Shown here piece after piece: positions 1 to 8,391 of a DNA stretch of 64,000 nt. Every line of letters begins with the position of its first letter. Within the stretch, counting starts at the first letter, position 1. The DNA is taken from NCBI RefSeq assembly GCF_019733395.1, contig NZ_JAIHOO010000001.1, positions 186,001-250,000 of the forward strand, given 5' to 3'. Origin of the DNA: Lysobacter sp. BMK333-48F3 (GTDB lineage: Bacteria; Pseudomonadota; Gammaproteobacteria; Xanthomonadales; Xanthomonadaceae). The notes under the pieces were generated by a model. It did no database searches, had not been told where the DNA came from, and saw only the letters and a program-made list of their open reading frames with translations. Both the position numbers and the translations under genes were made by a program.

Positions 1-1240
1 CGCGCACTTCGATGCCCATCGTGTAGGTACTACCACCAGGCATGCCCATGACCGCCTGTTGAACGACATCGCCGTTCAAGCCGTAAGCCACCGTATGCAG
101 GTCAGCACCGCTTCCCAGGTATGTGCTAGTGGCCCTGGATTTCGCGTCGTAAGTGGTGGAGGCGTATCGGCTCTGCGCCTCGTCCACGACGCCCGTCAGC
201 AAGCCCGGCGCCGCTCCGCTCGCCACCAAACCCGCCTCGTTGTACAGGTACCCGACAAAGCTGCCGTCGGCGTACTCGACCCTGCTCAGATCGCCCGCAG
301 GCGAATAGTCGAACGCAAGATAACCATCTGGAAGATTCAACCGCGCGATCAACTTGGCCGTGTTGTAAACGAATTCGATCGTTCGGCCCTGGACGTCGGT
401 CACACGCTCCAACAGCCCAGTACTGGCTGAATAGCTGAGGTCCTGTGCGAACCCCGAAGGATCGACAATGCGAATCAGACGCCCTTGGGCGTCAAAAAAA
501 TCGTGCATTCCTTTGCCATCGTCGTACTCCCACCCGGTGGTCGCCCCCGCGACGACCGTTCGCGTCAGCCGTCCATTGACGTCCGCATCGGCGGTCCAGA
601 CCCCGTTGATATCGGCAAAACGGACGACCTTTCCGTCGGGACGCGCAACATATGCCATCCCCACGGTCCGATAGTGGACGATCGACGAAGAATAGCTGTG
701 AGTGCGGTTGCGCCCGAGCGTCTTTGCTTCCGTCCGAAGCACGTCGGGAGCGCTGAAGCTGTTGTAGGTCCACTTGAACGTCAGCGGAAACGCGCCCTCG
801 CCGGAGTACTCGGTCCGCGACTCGAACTTGTTTCCCGTGCCGACGTTTATCGGATCGCCATGACACTGATCGGGGCACGCTGGGGGACCCGCGTTCTCTG
901 CAGGCTTTGCTTCGATCACGGGAGGGGAATGGAAACCGCCGTAATACCAGATCCAGCTGCCTTGGGCATCAGTTTCGCTGCTGCGGAACCAGCCCGCGGT
1001 GTAATACCCCGACCCCGCCATGCAGCCGGATTGCTGATTCATCGAAGCCAGAAAGCTCAGGCAAGCCTGACGGGCGTCCTCGTAGGTCGCACAGGCTCCG
1101 TCTACACGCACGTTCGTGGAGCTCATGTAGCGAGCTCCCAGGCTGCAGCCCGCATACGCCGAACCGCTGACGTACAAGAGAAACAGCCCGAACAGCGCCG
1201 GCAAAGCGCCGATTCCGCGACGTCCCAATCCAGCCCACAT
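1..1240 (-). CDS. Exported RHS/YD-repeat protein, N-terminal part (cut by window edge)
   Basis: An open frame runs on the minus strand from an ATG at 1240 to the left edge of the window (413 codons visible, no stop). The ATG follows a GGAG sequence with seven-base spacing. The product begins with a signal peptide (charged MWAGLGRRG, a hydrophobic stretch, then SAYA before a Gly-Cys). About residue 130 it has the DUF6531-type entry motif GDPINVGTGNKFE, followed by RHS/YD repeats with motifs such as WEYDDGKG, DLSYSASTGLLERV and VEYADGSFVGYLYNEAG. RHS repeats build a beta-cocoon shell, and in many family members this shell carries a C-terminal toxin or adhesin module. That part, and any immunity gene, lies outside the window, so whether this is a toxin, wall-associated or glycan-binding protein cannot be judged. 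It is probably secreted to the periplasm or surface. Confidence 0.85.
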   Translation of the reverse strand, partial: MWAGLGRRGIGALPALFGLFLLYVSGSAYAGCSLGARYMSSTNVRVDGACATYEDARQACLSFLASMNQQSGCMAGSGYYTAGWFRSSETDAQGSWIWYYGGFHSPPVIEAKPAENAGPPACPDQCHGDPINVGTGNKFESRTEYSGEGAFPLTFKWTYNSFSAPDVLRTEAKTLGRNRTHSYSSSIVHYRTVGMAYVARPDGKVVRFADINGVWTADADVNGRLTRTVVAGATTGWEYDDGKGMHDFFDAQGRLIRIVDPSGFAQDLSYSASTGLLERVTDVQGRTIEFVYNTAKLIARLNLPDGYLAFDYSPAGDLSRVEYADGSFVGYLYNEAGLVASGAAPGLLTGVVDEAQSRYASTTYDAKSRATSTYLGSGADLHTVAYGLNGDVVQQAVMGMPGGSTYTMGIEVR

Positions 1241-1464
1241 AGCACCGCTCCATGGCATGGCCGCCGGCCGACATCGCGCCGCGATTGCGTCCTAGCCAAA
1301 TCCATTGTTGACCATTGCAGTCGCTATCGACCGCAGCCTGAGTCCGCGCCCCCTGTGCGGAGGCCGCTGCGATGATGCCTGACATGCATCTCGTTTTTTA
1401 ATGATTTATATCGCAATTTAAGCTTGTCACATTACTCAGGCAGTCTCTCGCAAAACGCAACAAC
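1241..1464 (-). promoter_or_regulatory. AT-rich upstream region of the RHS gene
   Basis: This gap separates the start of the RHS gene from the terminator of pilU. The part around 1395-1440 is much more AT-rich than its surroundings and contains TATAAA on the minus strand at 1405-1410. It is the likely promoter region of the RHS gene. No convincing -35 box was picked out, and no gene is seen here. Confidence 0.35.
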
Positions 1465-1493
1465 GTAAACAAAAACCCGGCCGAAGCCGGGTT
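1465..1493 (-). terminator. Rho-independent terminator of pilU
   Basis: An eight-base-pair stem (AACCCGGC at 1474-1481 and GCCGGGTT at 1486-1493, four-base loop) is followed in the minus-strand reading direction by TTTTTGTTT. It lies about 30 bases after the pilU stop codon. Confidence 0.85.
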
Positions 1494-1521
1494 GTTCGTA
1501 TTCGCATCCTAAGCGCGGGGC

Positions 1522-2691
1522 TCAACGCACCTCCGCCACCTCGACCCCGTCCAGCCCCTGCGACAAGGTCCGCGCATCGCCGCCCTGGGCCAGCTTGATG
1601 CGCAGGCGCACTTCGTTCTGCGAGTCGGCGTAGCGCAGCGCGTCTTCGTAGCTGATCTCGCCGGCCTGGTACAGCTCGAACAGGCTCTGGTCGAAGGTCT
1701 TCATGCCCAGCTGCACCGAGTCCTTCATCAGCTCCTTGAGCTTGTGGATCTCGCCGTCGCGGATGTAGTCCTGGGCCAGCGGGGTGCCGAGCAGGATCTC
1801 CATCGCCACCCGCCGGCCCTTGCCGTCTGGGGTCGGGATCAGCTGCTGCGCGACCACGCCCTTGAGGTTCAGCGACAAGTCCATCAGCAGCTGGCCGCGG
1901 CGGTCTTCGGGGAAGAAGTTGATGATGCGGTCCATCGCCTGGTTGGCGTTGTTGGCGTGCAGGGTGCACAGCACCAGGTGGCCGGTTTCGGCGAAGGCGA
2001 TGGCGTGGTCCATGCCCTCGCGGGTACGCACCTCGCCGATCATGATCACGTCCGGCGCCTGGCGCAGGGTGTTCTTCAGCGCGGCGTCCCAGCTGTCGGT
2101 GTCGATGCCGACTTCGCGCTGAGTGATGATGCAGCCCTCGTGGCGGTGCACGAACTCGATCGGATCTTCGATGGTGATGATGTGGCCGGTCGAGTTCTGG
2201 TTGCGGTAGCCGATCATCGCCGCCAGCGAGGTCGACTTGCCGGTGCCGGTGGCGCCGACGAAGATGATGATGCCGCGCTTGGTCATCGCCAGCGTCTTGA
2301 TGATCGGCGGCAGGTTCAGCTCTTCGACGCTGGGGATCTTGGTCTCGATCCGACGCAGCACCATGCCGACCTGGTTGCGCTGGTAGAAGCAGCTGACGCG
2401 GAACCGGCCGACGCCGGTCACGCCGATGGCGAAGTTGCACTCGTGGGTCTTTTCGAACTCTTCGCGCTGCTGCGGGCTCATCACGTTGAGGACGAGGTCG
2501 CGGCTCTGCTGCGGGGTCAGCGGGTTCTGGGTGATCGGGCTGATCTTGCCGTGCACCTTCATCGACGGCGGCATGCCGGCGGTGATGAACAAGTCCGAGG
2601 CGCGCTGGTGCGCCATCAGCTTGAGGAAGGAGGTGAAGTCGATGGCGCCGGTCGCAGGGCTGGCCGGGGCGTTGGGAGTGGGATTGTTCAT
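1522..2691 (-). CDS. pilU: Type IV pilus retraction ATPase PilU
   Basis: PilU is the accessory hexameric AAA+ secretion ATPase that supports PilT in retracting type IV pili for twitching motility; it acts at the cytoplasmic face of the pilus base. The 389-residue product has the N-terminal PAS-like PilT/GspE domain (residues about 18-115), Walker A GATGTGKST (146-154), the Asp box and Walker B region (VIMIGEVRTREGMDHA) and the His box (TGHLVLCTLHANNANQ). The CTLHANNA and GEVRTREGM variants are typical of PilU rather than PilT. The start at 2691 is chosen because a strong Shine-Dalgarno (AAAGGAGG) sits just upstream; a longer frame reaches 2775 without such a site. It lies downstream of pilT in the same orientation and ends in a clear terminator. 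Confidence 0.95.
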   Translation of the reverse strand: MNNPTPNAPASPATGAIDFTSFLKLMAHQRASDLFITAGMPPSMKVHGKISPITQNPLTPQQSRDLVLNVMSPQQREEFEKTHECNFAIGVTGVGRFRVSCFYQRNQVGMVLRRIETKIPSVEELNLPPIIKTLAMTKRGIIIFVGATGTGKSTSLAAMIGYRNQNSTGHIITIEDPIEFVHRHEGCIITQREVGIDTDSWDAALKNTLRQAPDVIMIGEVRTREGMDHAIAFAETGHLVLCTLHANNANQAMDRIINFFPEDRRGQLLMDLSLNLKGVVAQQLIPTPDGKGRRVAMEILLGTPLAQDYIRDGEIHKLKELMKDSVQLGMKTFDQSLFELYQAGEISYEDALRYADSQNEVRLRIKLAQGGDARTLSQGLDGVEVAEVR

Positions 2692-2779
2692 CTGACGACC
2701 TCCTTTGGAGGTGTAAAGCGGCAAAGAGAATTCGTGGGTGCCGGCCGTGGCCTGTTGCGTCCTGGCCGATCGCATCGGC

Positions 2780-2802
2780 CGGCGGCGCCGACGGCGCCGC
2801 CG
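2780..2802. other. GC-rich hairpin between pilT and pilU
   Basis: A perfect ten-base-pair stem (CGGCGGCGCC at 2780-2789, GGCGCCGCCG at 2793-2802, three-base loop) lies in the 121-base pilT-pilU spacer. There is no T-run, so it is more likely an mRNA-processing or attenuation structure separating PilT and PilU expression than a full terminator. Confidence 0.5.
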
Positions 2803-2812
2803 ACGCGCGCGG

Positions 2813-3850
2813 TCAATCGAACAACCGCTTGTCCTTGGCGTACTCGCGCGCCTGCGGACGCAGGATCATGCCGCGCTTGACCAGGTCCTGCAGGTGCTGG
2901 TCCAGGGTCATCATGCCGTAGGACTGGCCGGTCTGGATCGCCGAGTACATCTGCGCGACCTTGTCCTCGCGGATCAGGTTGCGGATCGCCGGGATGCCGA
3001 CCATGATTTCCCAGGCCGCGGTACGGCCGCCGCCGACCTTCTTCAGCAGCGCCTGCGAAATCACCGCACGCAGCGACTCCGACAGCATCGAGCGCACCAT
3101 CGGCTTTTCGCCGGAGGGGAACACGTCGATGATGCGGTCGACGGTCTTGGCCGCCGAGGAGGTGTGCAGGGTGCCGAACACCAGGTGGCCGGTTTCCGCG
3201 GCGGTCAACGCCAGGCGGATGGTCTCCAGGTCGCGCAACTCGCCGACCAGGATGTAGTCGGGGTCTTCGCGCAGCGCCGAGCGCAGGGCCTCGTTGAAGC
3301 CGTGGGTGTCGCGATGGACCTCGCGCTGGTTGATCAGGCACTTCTGCGAGGTATGGACGAATTCGATCGGATCCTCGACCGAGAGGATGTGCGCGTATTC
3401 GTTCTTGTTGATGTGGTCGATCATCGCCGCGAGCGTGGTCGACTTGCCCGAGCCGGTCGGCCCGGTGACCAGGATCAGGCCCTGCGGCTGCTCGATCAGC
3501 TGGCGGAAGATCGGCGGGCAGCCCAGGTCTTCCAGGCTCAGCACTTCCGAGGGAATGGTACGGAACACCGCGCCGGCGCCGCGGTTCTGGTTGAAGGCGT
3601 TGACGCGGAAGCGCGCCAGGCCGGGGATTTCGAACGAGAAGTCGACCTCGAGGAATTCTTCGAAGTCGCGGCGCTGCTTGTCCGACATGATGTCGTAGAC
3701 CAGCGCATGGACCTGCTTGTGGTCCAGGGCCGGGATGTTGATCCGGCGCACGTCGCCGTCGACCCGGATCATCGGCGGCAGGCCCGCCGACAGATGCAAG
3801 TCGGATGCTTTGTTCTTGACCGAAAACGCCAGAAGTTCGGCGATATCCAT
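2813..3850 (-). CDS. pilT: Type IV pilus retraction ATPase PilT
   Basis: PilT powers pilus depolymerisation, driving twitching motility and DNA uptake. The 345-residue product is almost exactly the usual family length. It shows the N-terminal PAS-like domain (residues about 1-95), Walker A GPTGSGKST (130-138), the Asp-box segment SVEDPIEFVH, Walker B DYILVGELRDLETI and the His box TGHLVFGTLHTSSA. The C-terminal AIRNLIRE motif, needed for retraction in PilT proteins, is present. The ATG at 3850 is chosen because it gives the canonical MDIAELLAF start and follows GGGGAGCACTC; an in-frame ATG lies 15 bases upstream. It is divergent from yggS. A TATACT box on the minus strand (3953-3958) may be its -10 element. 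Confidence 0.97.
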   Translation of the reverse strand: MDIAELLAFSVKNKASDLHLSAGLPPMIRVDGDVRRINIPALDHKQVHALVYDIMSDKQRRDFEEFLEVDFSFEIPGLARFRVNAFNQNRGAGAVFRTIPSEVLSLEDLGCPPIFRQLIEQPQGLILVTGPTGSGKSTTLAAMIDHINKNEYAHILSVEDPIEFVHTSQKCLINQREVHRDTHGFNEALRSALREDPDYILVGELRDLETIRLALTAAETGHLVFGTLHTSSAAKTVDRIIDVFPSGEKPMVRSMLSESLRAVISQALLKKVGGGRTAAWEIMVGIPAIRNLIREDKVAQMYSAIQTGQSYGMMTLDQHLQDLVKRGMILRPQAREYAKDKRLFD

Positions 3851-4007
3851 GAGTGCTCCCCGCACTGCAGCGACCCGTCAACGGATCGGTAAAAAGCCAG
3901 CCCCAGGGGCCCGATTGCAACTTCAAGCTGGAACCCGACCACCCCCGAGAGGCAGTATAGCCCTCCAACGGCGCCATCGATCCAGCCCTTTCGAACAGGA
4001 ACCCCAC

Positions 4008-4700
4008 GTGCACGAGCACGTACTGCACGACATCTTGCAACAGTTGGCGCGAGCGGCGCATGACGCGGGACGGCCGGTACCTCGATTGCTTGCGGTCAGT
4101 AAGACCCAGGGTGAGACGGCGGTCGCGAATCTGGCCCGGCAGGGACAGGCCGCGTTCGGCGAGAACTACGTCCAGGAGGCCCTGGCCAAGCAGGACGCGC
4201 TGGCCGCCGCGGCCCCCGACCTGCGCCTGGAATGGCATCTGATCGGGCACCTGCAGTCGAACAAGGCGGCCGACGCCGCCGCTCGCTTCGACTGGGTGCA
4301 GACGGTGGACCGGGCGAAGCTGGCGACGGCGTTGGCGCGCCATCGCAGTGTCGAATTGCCGCCGCTTAACGTACTGATCCAGGTCAATATCGACGACGAA
4401 GCCAGCAAGCACGGTTGCCGGCCCGAGGACGTGCCGGCGCTGGCGCAGGCGATCGCGGCGCAACCGAGCTTGCGACTGCGCGGGCTGATGGTGATCCCGA
4501 CGCCGCACCCGGACCCGGAACTGCGCCGTCCGGCGTTCCGCCGCAGCAAGGTGCTGTTCGACTCGCTCACCCAGGCTCACGCCGGCGTCGACACCTTGTC
4601 GATGGGGATGAGCGACGACTTCGCGGTCGCCATCGCCGAGGGCGCGACCCTGGTCCGGATCGGCACCGCGCTGTTCGGCGCGCGCTCGCGGCCGGCCTGA
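4008..4700 (+). CDS. yggS: YggS/PLPBP-family PLP homeostasis protein
   Basis: This protein binds pyridoxal 5'-phosphate on a single-domain alanine-racemase-like TIM barrel and buffers PLP and amino-acid pools; no catalytic reaction is assigned to the family. The 230-residue product carries the PLP lysine in LLAVSKTQ, the GENYVQEA motif, EWHLIGHLQSNK, and the C-terminal phosphate-binding SMGMSDDFAVAIAEGATLVRIGTALFG region. The start is taken as GTG at 4008, preceded by AGGA with seven-base spacing and giving a normal N-terminus; a longer frame would run antisense through pilT. The pilT - yggS - proC order is common in gammaproteobacteria. The TATAGC at 3955-3960, sharing bases with the opposite pilT -10, could be its -10 box. 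Confidence 0.93.
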   Translation: MHEHVLHDILQQLARAAHDAGRPVPRLLAVSKTQGETAVANLARQGQAAFGENYVQEALAKQDALAAAAPDLRLEWHLIGHLQSNKAADAAARFDWVQTVDRAKLATALARHRSVELPPLNVLIQVNIDDEASKHGCRPEDVPALAQAIAAQPSLRLRGLMVIPTPHPDPELRRPAFRRSKVLFDSLTQAHAGVDTLSMGMSDDFAVAIAEGATLVRIGTALFGARSRPA

Positions 4701-4704
4701 GCGA

Positions 4705-4739
4705 GGCCGGCGCCGGCGGTGCGCCGGCCGGTTTCGTTG
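4705..4739 (+). terminator. Possible terminator after yggS
   Basis: A nine-base-pair stem (GGCCGGCGC at 4705-4713, GCGCCGGCC at 4721-4729) directly after the yggS stop is followed by GGTTTCGTT, a weak T-tract. Confidence 0.5.
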
Positions 4740-4843
4740 CGTAAATGCAACCCGCCGCGACGCCCTCGCGCAGTCCGCCGGCGGCGCTGCCGGCGGGCGG
4801 CGGCGGTTGCTATCCTGCCGGCGGTTTCCCGCATGGTTCGCTC

Positions 4844-5677
4844 ATGACCCAGTCTTCTCCCCTCCCCGGCCCGGTCGCCTTCATCGGCGGCGGCAACATG
4901 GCGCGCAGCCTGATCGGCGGCCTGGTCGCCCGCGGCGTTCCCGCCGCGCAGATCCGCGTCGCCGAGCCGGTGGCCGCGCTGCGCGAAGCGCTGCAGCGCG
5001 ACTTCGGCGTCCAGGTCCACGAGAACGCCGCAGCCGCCGCCGACGGCGCCGCGGTCTGGCTGTTGGCGGTCAAGCCGCAGGTGATGCGCGAGGTCTGCAC
5101 CGGCCTGGCCGGCCTGGCCGGCGCGCAGGCGCCGCTGGCGGTATCGATCGCCGCCGGCATCACCGCCGGCCAGCTCGACCGCTGGCTCGGTGGCGGCGCC
5201 GCGGTGGTGCGCGCCATGCCCAACACCCCGGCCCTGCTCGGCGCCGGCATCACCGGCCTGTACGCCAACGCCGCCGCGGTCGCGCGCCTGGACCAGGCCG
5301 CCGATCTGCTGGCGGCGGTCGGGCCGACCGTGCGCATCGCCGACGAGGCGCAGATGGACGCGGTCACCGCGGTCTCCGGCAGCGGCCCGGCCTACGTGTT
5401 CCTGCTCGCCGAGGCGATGCAGCAGGCCGGCCAGGCGCAGGGCCTCAGCGCCGAGGCGGCGCGCGCCCTGGTCGGCCAGACCCTGCTCGGCGCGGCGACC
5501 ATGCTGACCCGCAGCGAGGAGCCGGCCGAAGTGTTGCGCGCGCGGGTGACCTCGCCAGGCGGCACCACCCAGGCGGCGATCGAGACCTTCGAAGCCGGAG
5601 GTTTCCGCTCCCTGGTCGACCGGGCCATCGCCGCGGCGACCGAGCGCGGCCGGCAGTTGTCGGCGGCGAACGAATGA
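4844..5677 (+). CDS. proC: Pyrroline-5-carboxylate reductase
   Basis: ProC reduces pyrroline-5-carboxylate to L-proline with NAD(P)H, the last step of proline synthesis, in the cytoplasm. The 277-residue product starts with the Rossmann motif FIGGGNMARSLIGGL, contains the substrate-loop MPNTPALLGAGITG region, and ends with the family signature around TAVSGSGPAYVFLLAEAM and VTSPGGTTQAAIETFE, whose helices form the dimer interface. Start 4844 gives the usual N-terminus; an in-frame ATG at 4745 would add 33 low-complexity residues. The stop codon overlaps the ATG of the next gene (ATGA at 5674-5677), so the two are translationally coupled. Confidence 0.95.
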   Translation: MTQSSPLPGPVAFIGGGNMARSLIGGLVARGVPAAQIRVAEPVAALREALQRDFGVQVHENAAAAADGAAVWLLAVKPQVMREVCTGLAGLAGAQAPLAVSIAAGITAGQLDRWLGGGAAVVRAMPNTPALLGAGITGLYANAAAVARLDQAADLLAAVGPTVRIADEAQMDAVTAVSGSGPAYVFLLAEAMQQAGQAQGLSAEAARALVGQTLLGAATMLTRSEEPAEVLRARVTSPGGTTQAAIETFEAGGFRSLVDRAIAAATERGRQLSAANE

Positions 5678-6162
5678 AGCGTCGCGCCGGCGCGTTGGCC
5701 CTGGCGCTGATCCCGACGCTGGTCCTGACCGGACTGGCCGGCTGCGGCCGGGAACCGTCTTCGCGCGTCGCGCCCGATCCGAACGCGGCGCGCAGCGACG
5801 AGGTGGCGCGCGACGGCGACATCGCCCTGCGCGCCAGCGCGATCCAGACCCGGCTGCTGTCGCCGGCGATCGCGCAGCGCTACGGCGCCGCCCACGACGA
5901 ACGCACGGTGCTGGTGGTGGTCTCGCTGCGCCAGGGCGACGACGCCACCGCGGTCGCCCTGCCGGCGCGGGTGACGGTCGTCGCCAGCGACCTGCTCGGC
6001 CGCGACCAGGCACTGGCGATGCGCGAAATGCGCGACGGCGAGTTGCTGGACTACGTCGGCGTGGCGACGGTGTCGCCGCCGGAGACCCTGCGCTTCGAAG
6101 TGGTCGCGATCCGCGCCGACGGCAAGCGGCAGACGCTGCGCTTCCATCGCGATTTTTTCTGA
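5674..6162 (+). CDS. DUF4426-type lipoprotein coupled to proC
   Basis: The 162-residue product begins with a lipoprotein signal peptide (MKRRAGALALALIPTLVLTGLAGC) whose lipobox LAGC would give a lipidated Cys 24. The mature part matches the short all-beta DUF4426 pattern found next to proC in Xanthomonadaceae and pseudomonads (DGDIALRASAIQT, then LRQGDDATAVALPARVTVVASDLLG). The function is unknown. The ATG overlaps the proC stop. It probably faces the periplasm, anchored to the inner or outer membrane. Confidence 0.75.
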   Translation: MKRRAGALALALIPTLVLTGLAGCGREPSSRVAPDPNAARSDEVARDGDIALRASAIQTRLLSPAIAQRYGAAHDERTVLVVVSLRQGDDATAVALPARVTVVASDLLGRDQALAMREMRDGELLDYVGVATVSPPETLRFEVVAIRADGKRQTLRFHRDFF

Positions 6163-6182
6163 GCGGCGTCCCACCGCCTCCT

Positions 6183-6342
6183 GTAGGAGCGGCGTGAGCC
6201 GCGACAGCCGAAGCGACGATCGAAAGCGCTCCGGCTGCAGTCCGTCCGCGGCCCGTATCCGGCCTTTTGCGGAGAACGCTCGCACACCGCTTCGGCTGTC
6301 GCGACATGACCGGAGGAAATCCCCGTGGGCCGCCGCTCCTAC
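6183..6342. repeat. REP-type inverted-repeat doublet
   Basis: Two nested inverted repeats: GTAGGAGCGGC (6183-6193) pairs with GCCGCTCCTAC (6332-6342), and the 15-mer GCGACAGCCGAAGCG (6201-6215) pairs perfectly with 6288-6302. The GCCGCTCCTAC core recurs at 30428, 30492, 42026, 42114 and 42221, so this is one member of a dispersed REP/BIME-like family. Confidence 0.85.
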
Positions 6343-6410
6343 CGAAGCGGCGGAGCGGCGCTCCGCGGCGAATGGCGGATAATGAGCCACGCCTCGCCAT
6401 CGGACCGCCC

Positions 6411-7205
6411 ATGGGCCCGCAACGCATCGTCTGCCTGACCGAAGAACCGACCGAGACCCTGTACCTGCTCGGCGAGCAGGACCGCATCGTCGGCATCAGC
6501 GGCTTCACCGTGCGTCCGCCCGAGGCGCGCAAACACAAGCCCAAGGTCAGCGCCTTCACCAGCGCCAAGATCGGCGAGATCCTCAAGCTGCGTCCGGATT
6601 TCGTGATCGGCTTTTCCGACATCCAGGCCGAGATCGCCGCCGAGCTGATCAAGCACGGGGTCGAGGTCTGGATCAGCAATCACCGCAGCGTCGAGGGCAT
6701 CCTCGATTACATCCGCCGCCTGGGCGCCCTGGTCGGCGCCGGCGACCGCGCCCAGGCGCTGGCGGCGGGCTACGAACAGGCCATCGCCGCCGCGCGCGAG
6801 CGCGCCCGGGCGCTGCCGCGTCGGCCGAAGGTGTATTTCGAGGAATGGGATACGCCGCAGATCACCGGCATCTGCTGGGTCTCCGAACTGGTCGCCATCG
6901 CCGGCGGCGACGACGTGTTTCCCGAGCACGCGGCGATGCCGCTGGCGCGCGACCGCATCCTCGCCGACCCGCTGGAAGTGGTGCGGCGCGCGCCCGACCT
7001 GATTCTCGGCAGTTGGTGCGGCAAGAAATTCCGCCCCGAGCAAGTCGCGGCGCGGCCAGGCTGGGACGCAGTGCCGGCGGTGCGCGACGGCGAACTGCAC
7101 GAGATCAAGTCGCCGATCATCCTGCAACCGGGGCCGGCGGCCTTGAGCGCGGGACTGGACGCGCTGACCGCGCTGATCCACGGCTGGGCCGCAAGGCGCG
7201 GTTGA
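6411..7205 (+). CDS. BtuF/TroA-like cobalamin- or metal-binding protein without signal peptide
   Basis: The 264-residue product has the two-lobe helical-backbone periplasmic-binding fold of the BtuF/FhuD class: IVCLTEEPTETLYLLGEQDRIVGISGF at the start, then LKLRPDFVIGFSDIQAEIA, a long linking helix (about residues 120-150), and the second lobe with ICWVSELVAIAGGDDVFPEH and RRAPDLILGSWCGKKF. Close relatives are usually annotated as cobalamin-binding proteins. No signal peptide or lipobox is visible with this start or with the upstream in-frame ATG at 6372, and no transporter genes are adjacent, which is unusual for a binding protein. The start at 6411 is preferred because a -10-like GATAAT (6378-6383) lies between the two ATGs. 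The ligand is not established. Confidence 0.7.
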   Translation: MGPQRIVCLTEEPTETLYLLGEQDRIVGISGFTVRPPEARKHKPKVSAFTSAKIGEILKLRPDFVIGFSDIQAEIAAELIKHGVEVWISNHRSVEGILDYIRRLGALVGAGDRAQALAAGYEQAIAAARERARALPRRPKVYFEEWDTPQITGICWVSELVAIAGGDDVFPEHAAMPLARDRILADPLEVVRRAPDLILGSWCGKKFRPEQVAARPGWDAVPAVRDGELHEIKSPIILQPGPAALSAGLDALTALIHGWAARRG

Positions 7206-7363
7206 ACGCGGCGGCACCGCTTGCGGGAGCGAAGCAAGCCCGGACAACGGGGCGCGCCGAAAAAACAACGCCGCTGCGGCGGCGGCGAAGTCGCGGCGCC
7301 AGCGCCATTTCGACAGACGCGAACCATCGCGCCCTTTTTTTGAACATAGCCCCCTTTACATAG

Positions 7364-7905
7364 CCCCCTTTGAAAAAAGGGGCGAGCGCCCGGCGTGGTG
7401 TCGGCCGCCGGGCAATGTTCGCAGCGCGGGGGATTTGCTTTGGCTTTGGGCAACAGCAAAAGCAAGAGCAAATCCCCCCTGCCCCCTTTTTCAAAGGGGG
7501 GGGAGCTGCGGCGATGGTGCCGTGACCATGGCCGTAGCCGTGGCGGAGCTTCAGCGCGATCCATGGCCCCCTTTGAAAAAGGGGGCGAGCGCCCGGCGCG
7601 GCGTCGGCGGCCGAGCAATGTTCGCAGCGCGGGGGATTTGCTTTGGCTTTGGGCAACAGCTAGAGCAAGAGCAAATCCCCCCTAGCCCCCTTTTTCAAAG
7701 GGGGGAACTGCGGCGATGATGAAAACCGTGACCGTGACGGAGCTTCAGCGCGATCCACGACCCCCTTTGAAAAAGGGGGCGAGCGCCCGGCGTGACGTCG
7801 GCGGCCGAGCAATGTTCGCAGCGCGGGGGATTTGCTTTGGCTTTGGGCGACAGCTAGAGCAAGAGCAAATTCCCCTAGCCCCCCTTTTTCAAAGGGGGGA
7901 ACACT
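7364..7905. repeat. Three tandem copies of a roughly 200-bp long-hairpin repeat
   Basis: Each unit opens with CCCCCTTTGAAAAAGGGGG (7364, with one extra A; 7567; 7761) and closes with its reverse complement CCCCCTTTTTCAAAGGGGG. Between these ends is a second inverted pair (GGGGATTTGCTTTGGCTTT and AAGCAAGAGCAAATCCCC), so one unit could fold into a long two-storey hairpin. Unit starts are 203 and 194 bases apart; a spacer with GGAGCTTCAGCGCGATCCA separates copies. The flank 7206-7363 also carries CCCCCTTT fragments. Every reading frame here is a by-product of the repeats; no gene is seen from 7206 to 7929. Confidence 0.9.
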
Positions 7906-7929
7906 TGCGGGGTTACGAGGCGATTGCCG

Positions 7930-8391
7930 CTAGTCCGCCAGGCGCTTGCGGAAGTACACCACGCGCTCGGTTTCGGCGAAGCCGCAGGCGGCGTGGGCGG
8001 CGTGGCTGTCGCGATTGTCGAGTTCGGCATCGGAAGCCAGTTCGCTGCAGCCTTGCGCGCGAGTCCAGGCTTCGACCGCGTCGATCAGGGCGCGCCCGTA
8101 GCCCTGGCCGCGTCGCTCGGGGGCGACGTACCAGCCTTCCAGGAAACCGACCGGCGAGGATTCGGTGCCGTTGACGTAGTCGTGGCGCAGGCTGGCCTCG
8201 GCGAAACCCTGCACGCGGCCGTCGCCGTCCTCGATCAGGAACGCGCTCAGGCGTTGCGGTTGCGCCAACAGCTCGGGCAGTTCGGCGGCATGCTCCTGCG
8301 CCGTGGCCTGCGGCCATAAGGCATGGCGCAGCAATGCCCAGGCGGCGAAGTCGGCCGCGGTCGCGGCGCGCACCCGCCGCGCCGCGCTCAC
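7930..8391 (-). CDS. AAC(6')-type GNAT N-acetyltransferase
   Basis: The 153-residue product is a single GNAT domain that would transfer acetyl from acetyl-CoA to an amine. It resembles the aminoglycoside 6'-N-acetyltransferase AAC(6')-I group across its length: [12 protein letters not shown] near the start, [21 protein letters not shown] (acetyl-CoA loop R/Q-x-x-G-x-G/A), [20 protein letters not shown] and [15 protein letters not shown]. The SDAELDN and FAETERVV patterns are hallmarks of that group. The GTG at 8391 overlaps the pdxH stop (GTGA), implying coupling; a second GTG at 8373 is possible. Resistance activity is inferred from family resemblance, and chromosomal relatives may have other natural substrates. 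Confidence 0.8.
   Translation of the reverse strand: MSAARRVRAATAADFAAWALLRHALWPQATAQEHAAELPELLAQPQRLSAFLIEDGDGRVQGFAEASLRHDYVNGTESSPVGFLEGWYVAPERRGQGYGRALIDAVEAWTRAQGCSELASDAELDNRDSHAAHAACGFAETERVVYFRKRLAD

Noticed and set aside
2688..4580. A 630-codon minus-strand frame spanning pilT and yggS
   Set aside because: It reads pilT in the wrong frame and yggS antisense; both real genes have full motif sets.
7364..7905. A CRISPR array
   Set aside because: Units are about 200 bp, internally palindromic and alike throughout, with no short unique spacers and no cas genes.
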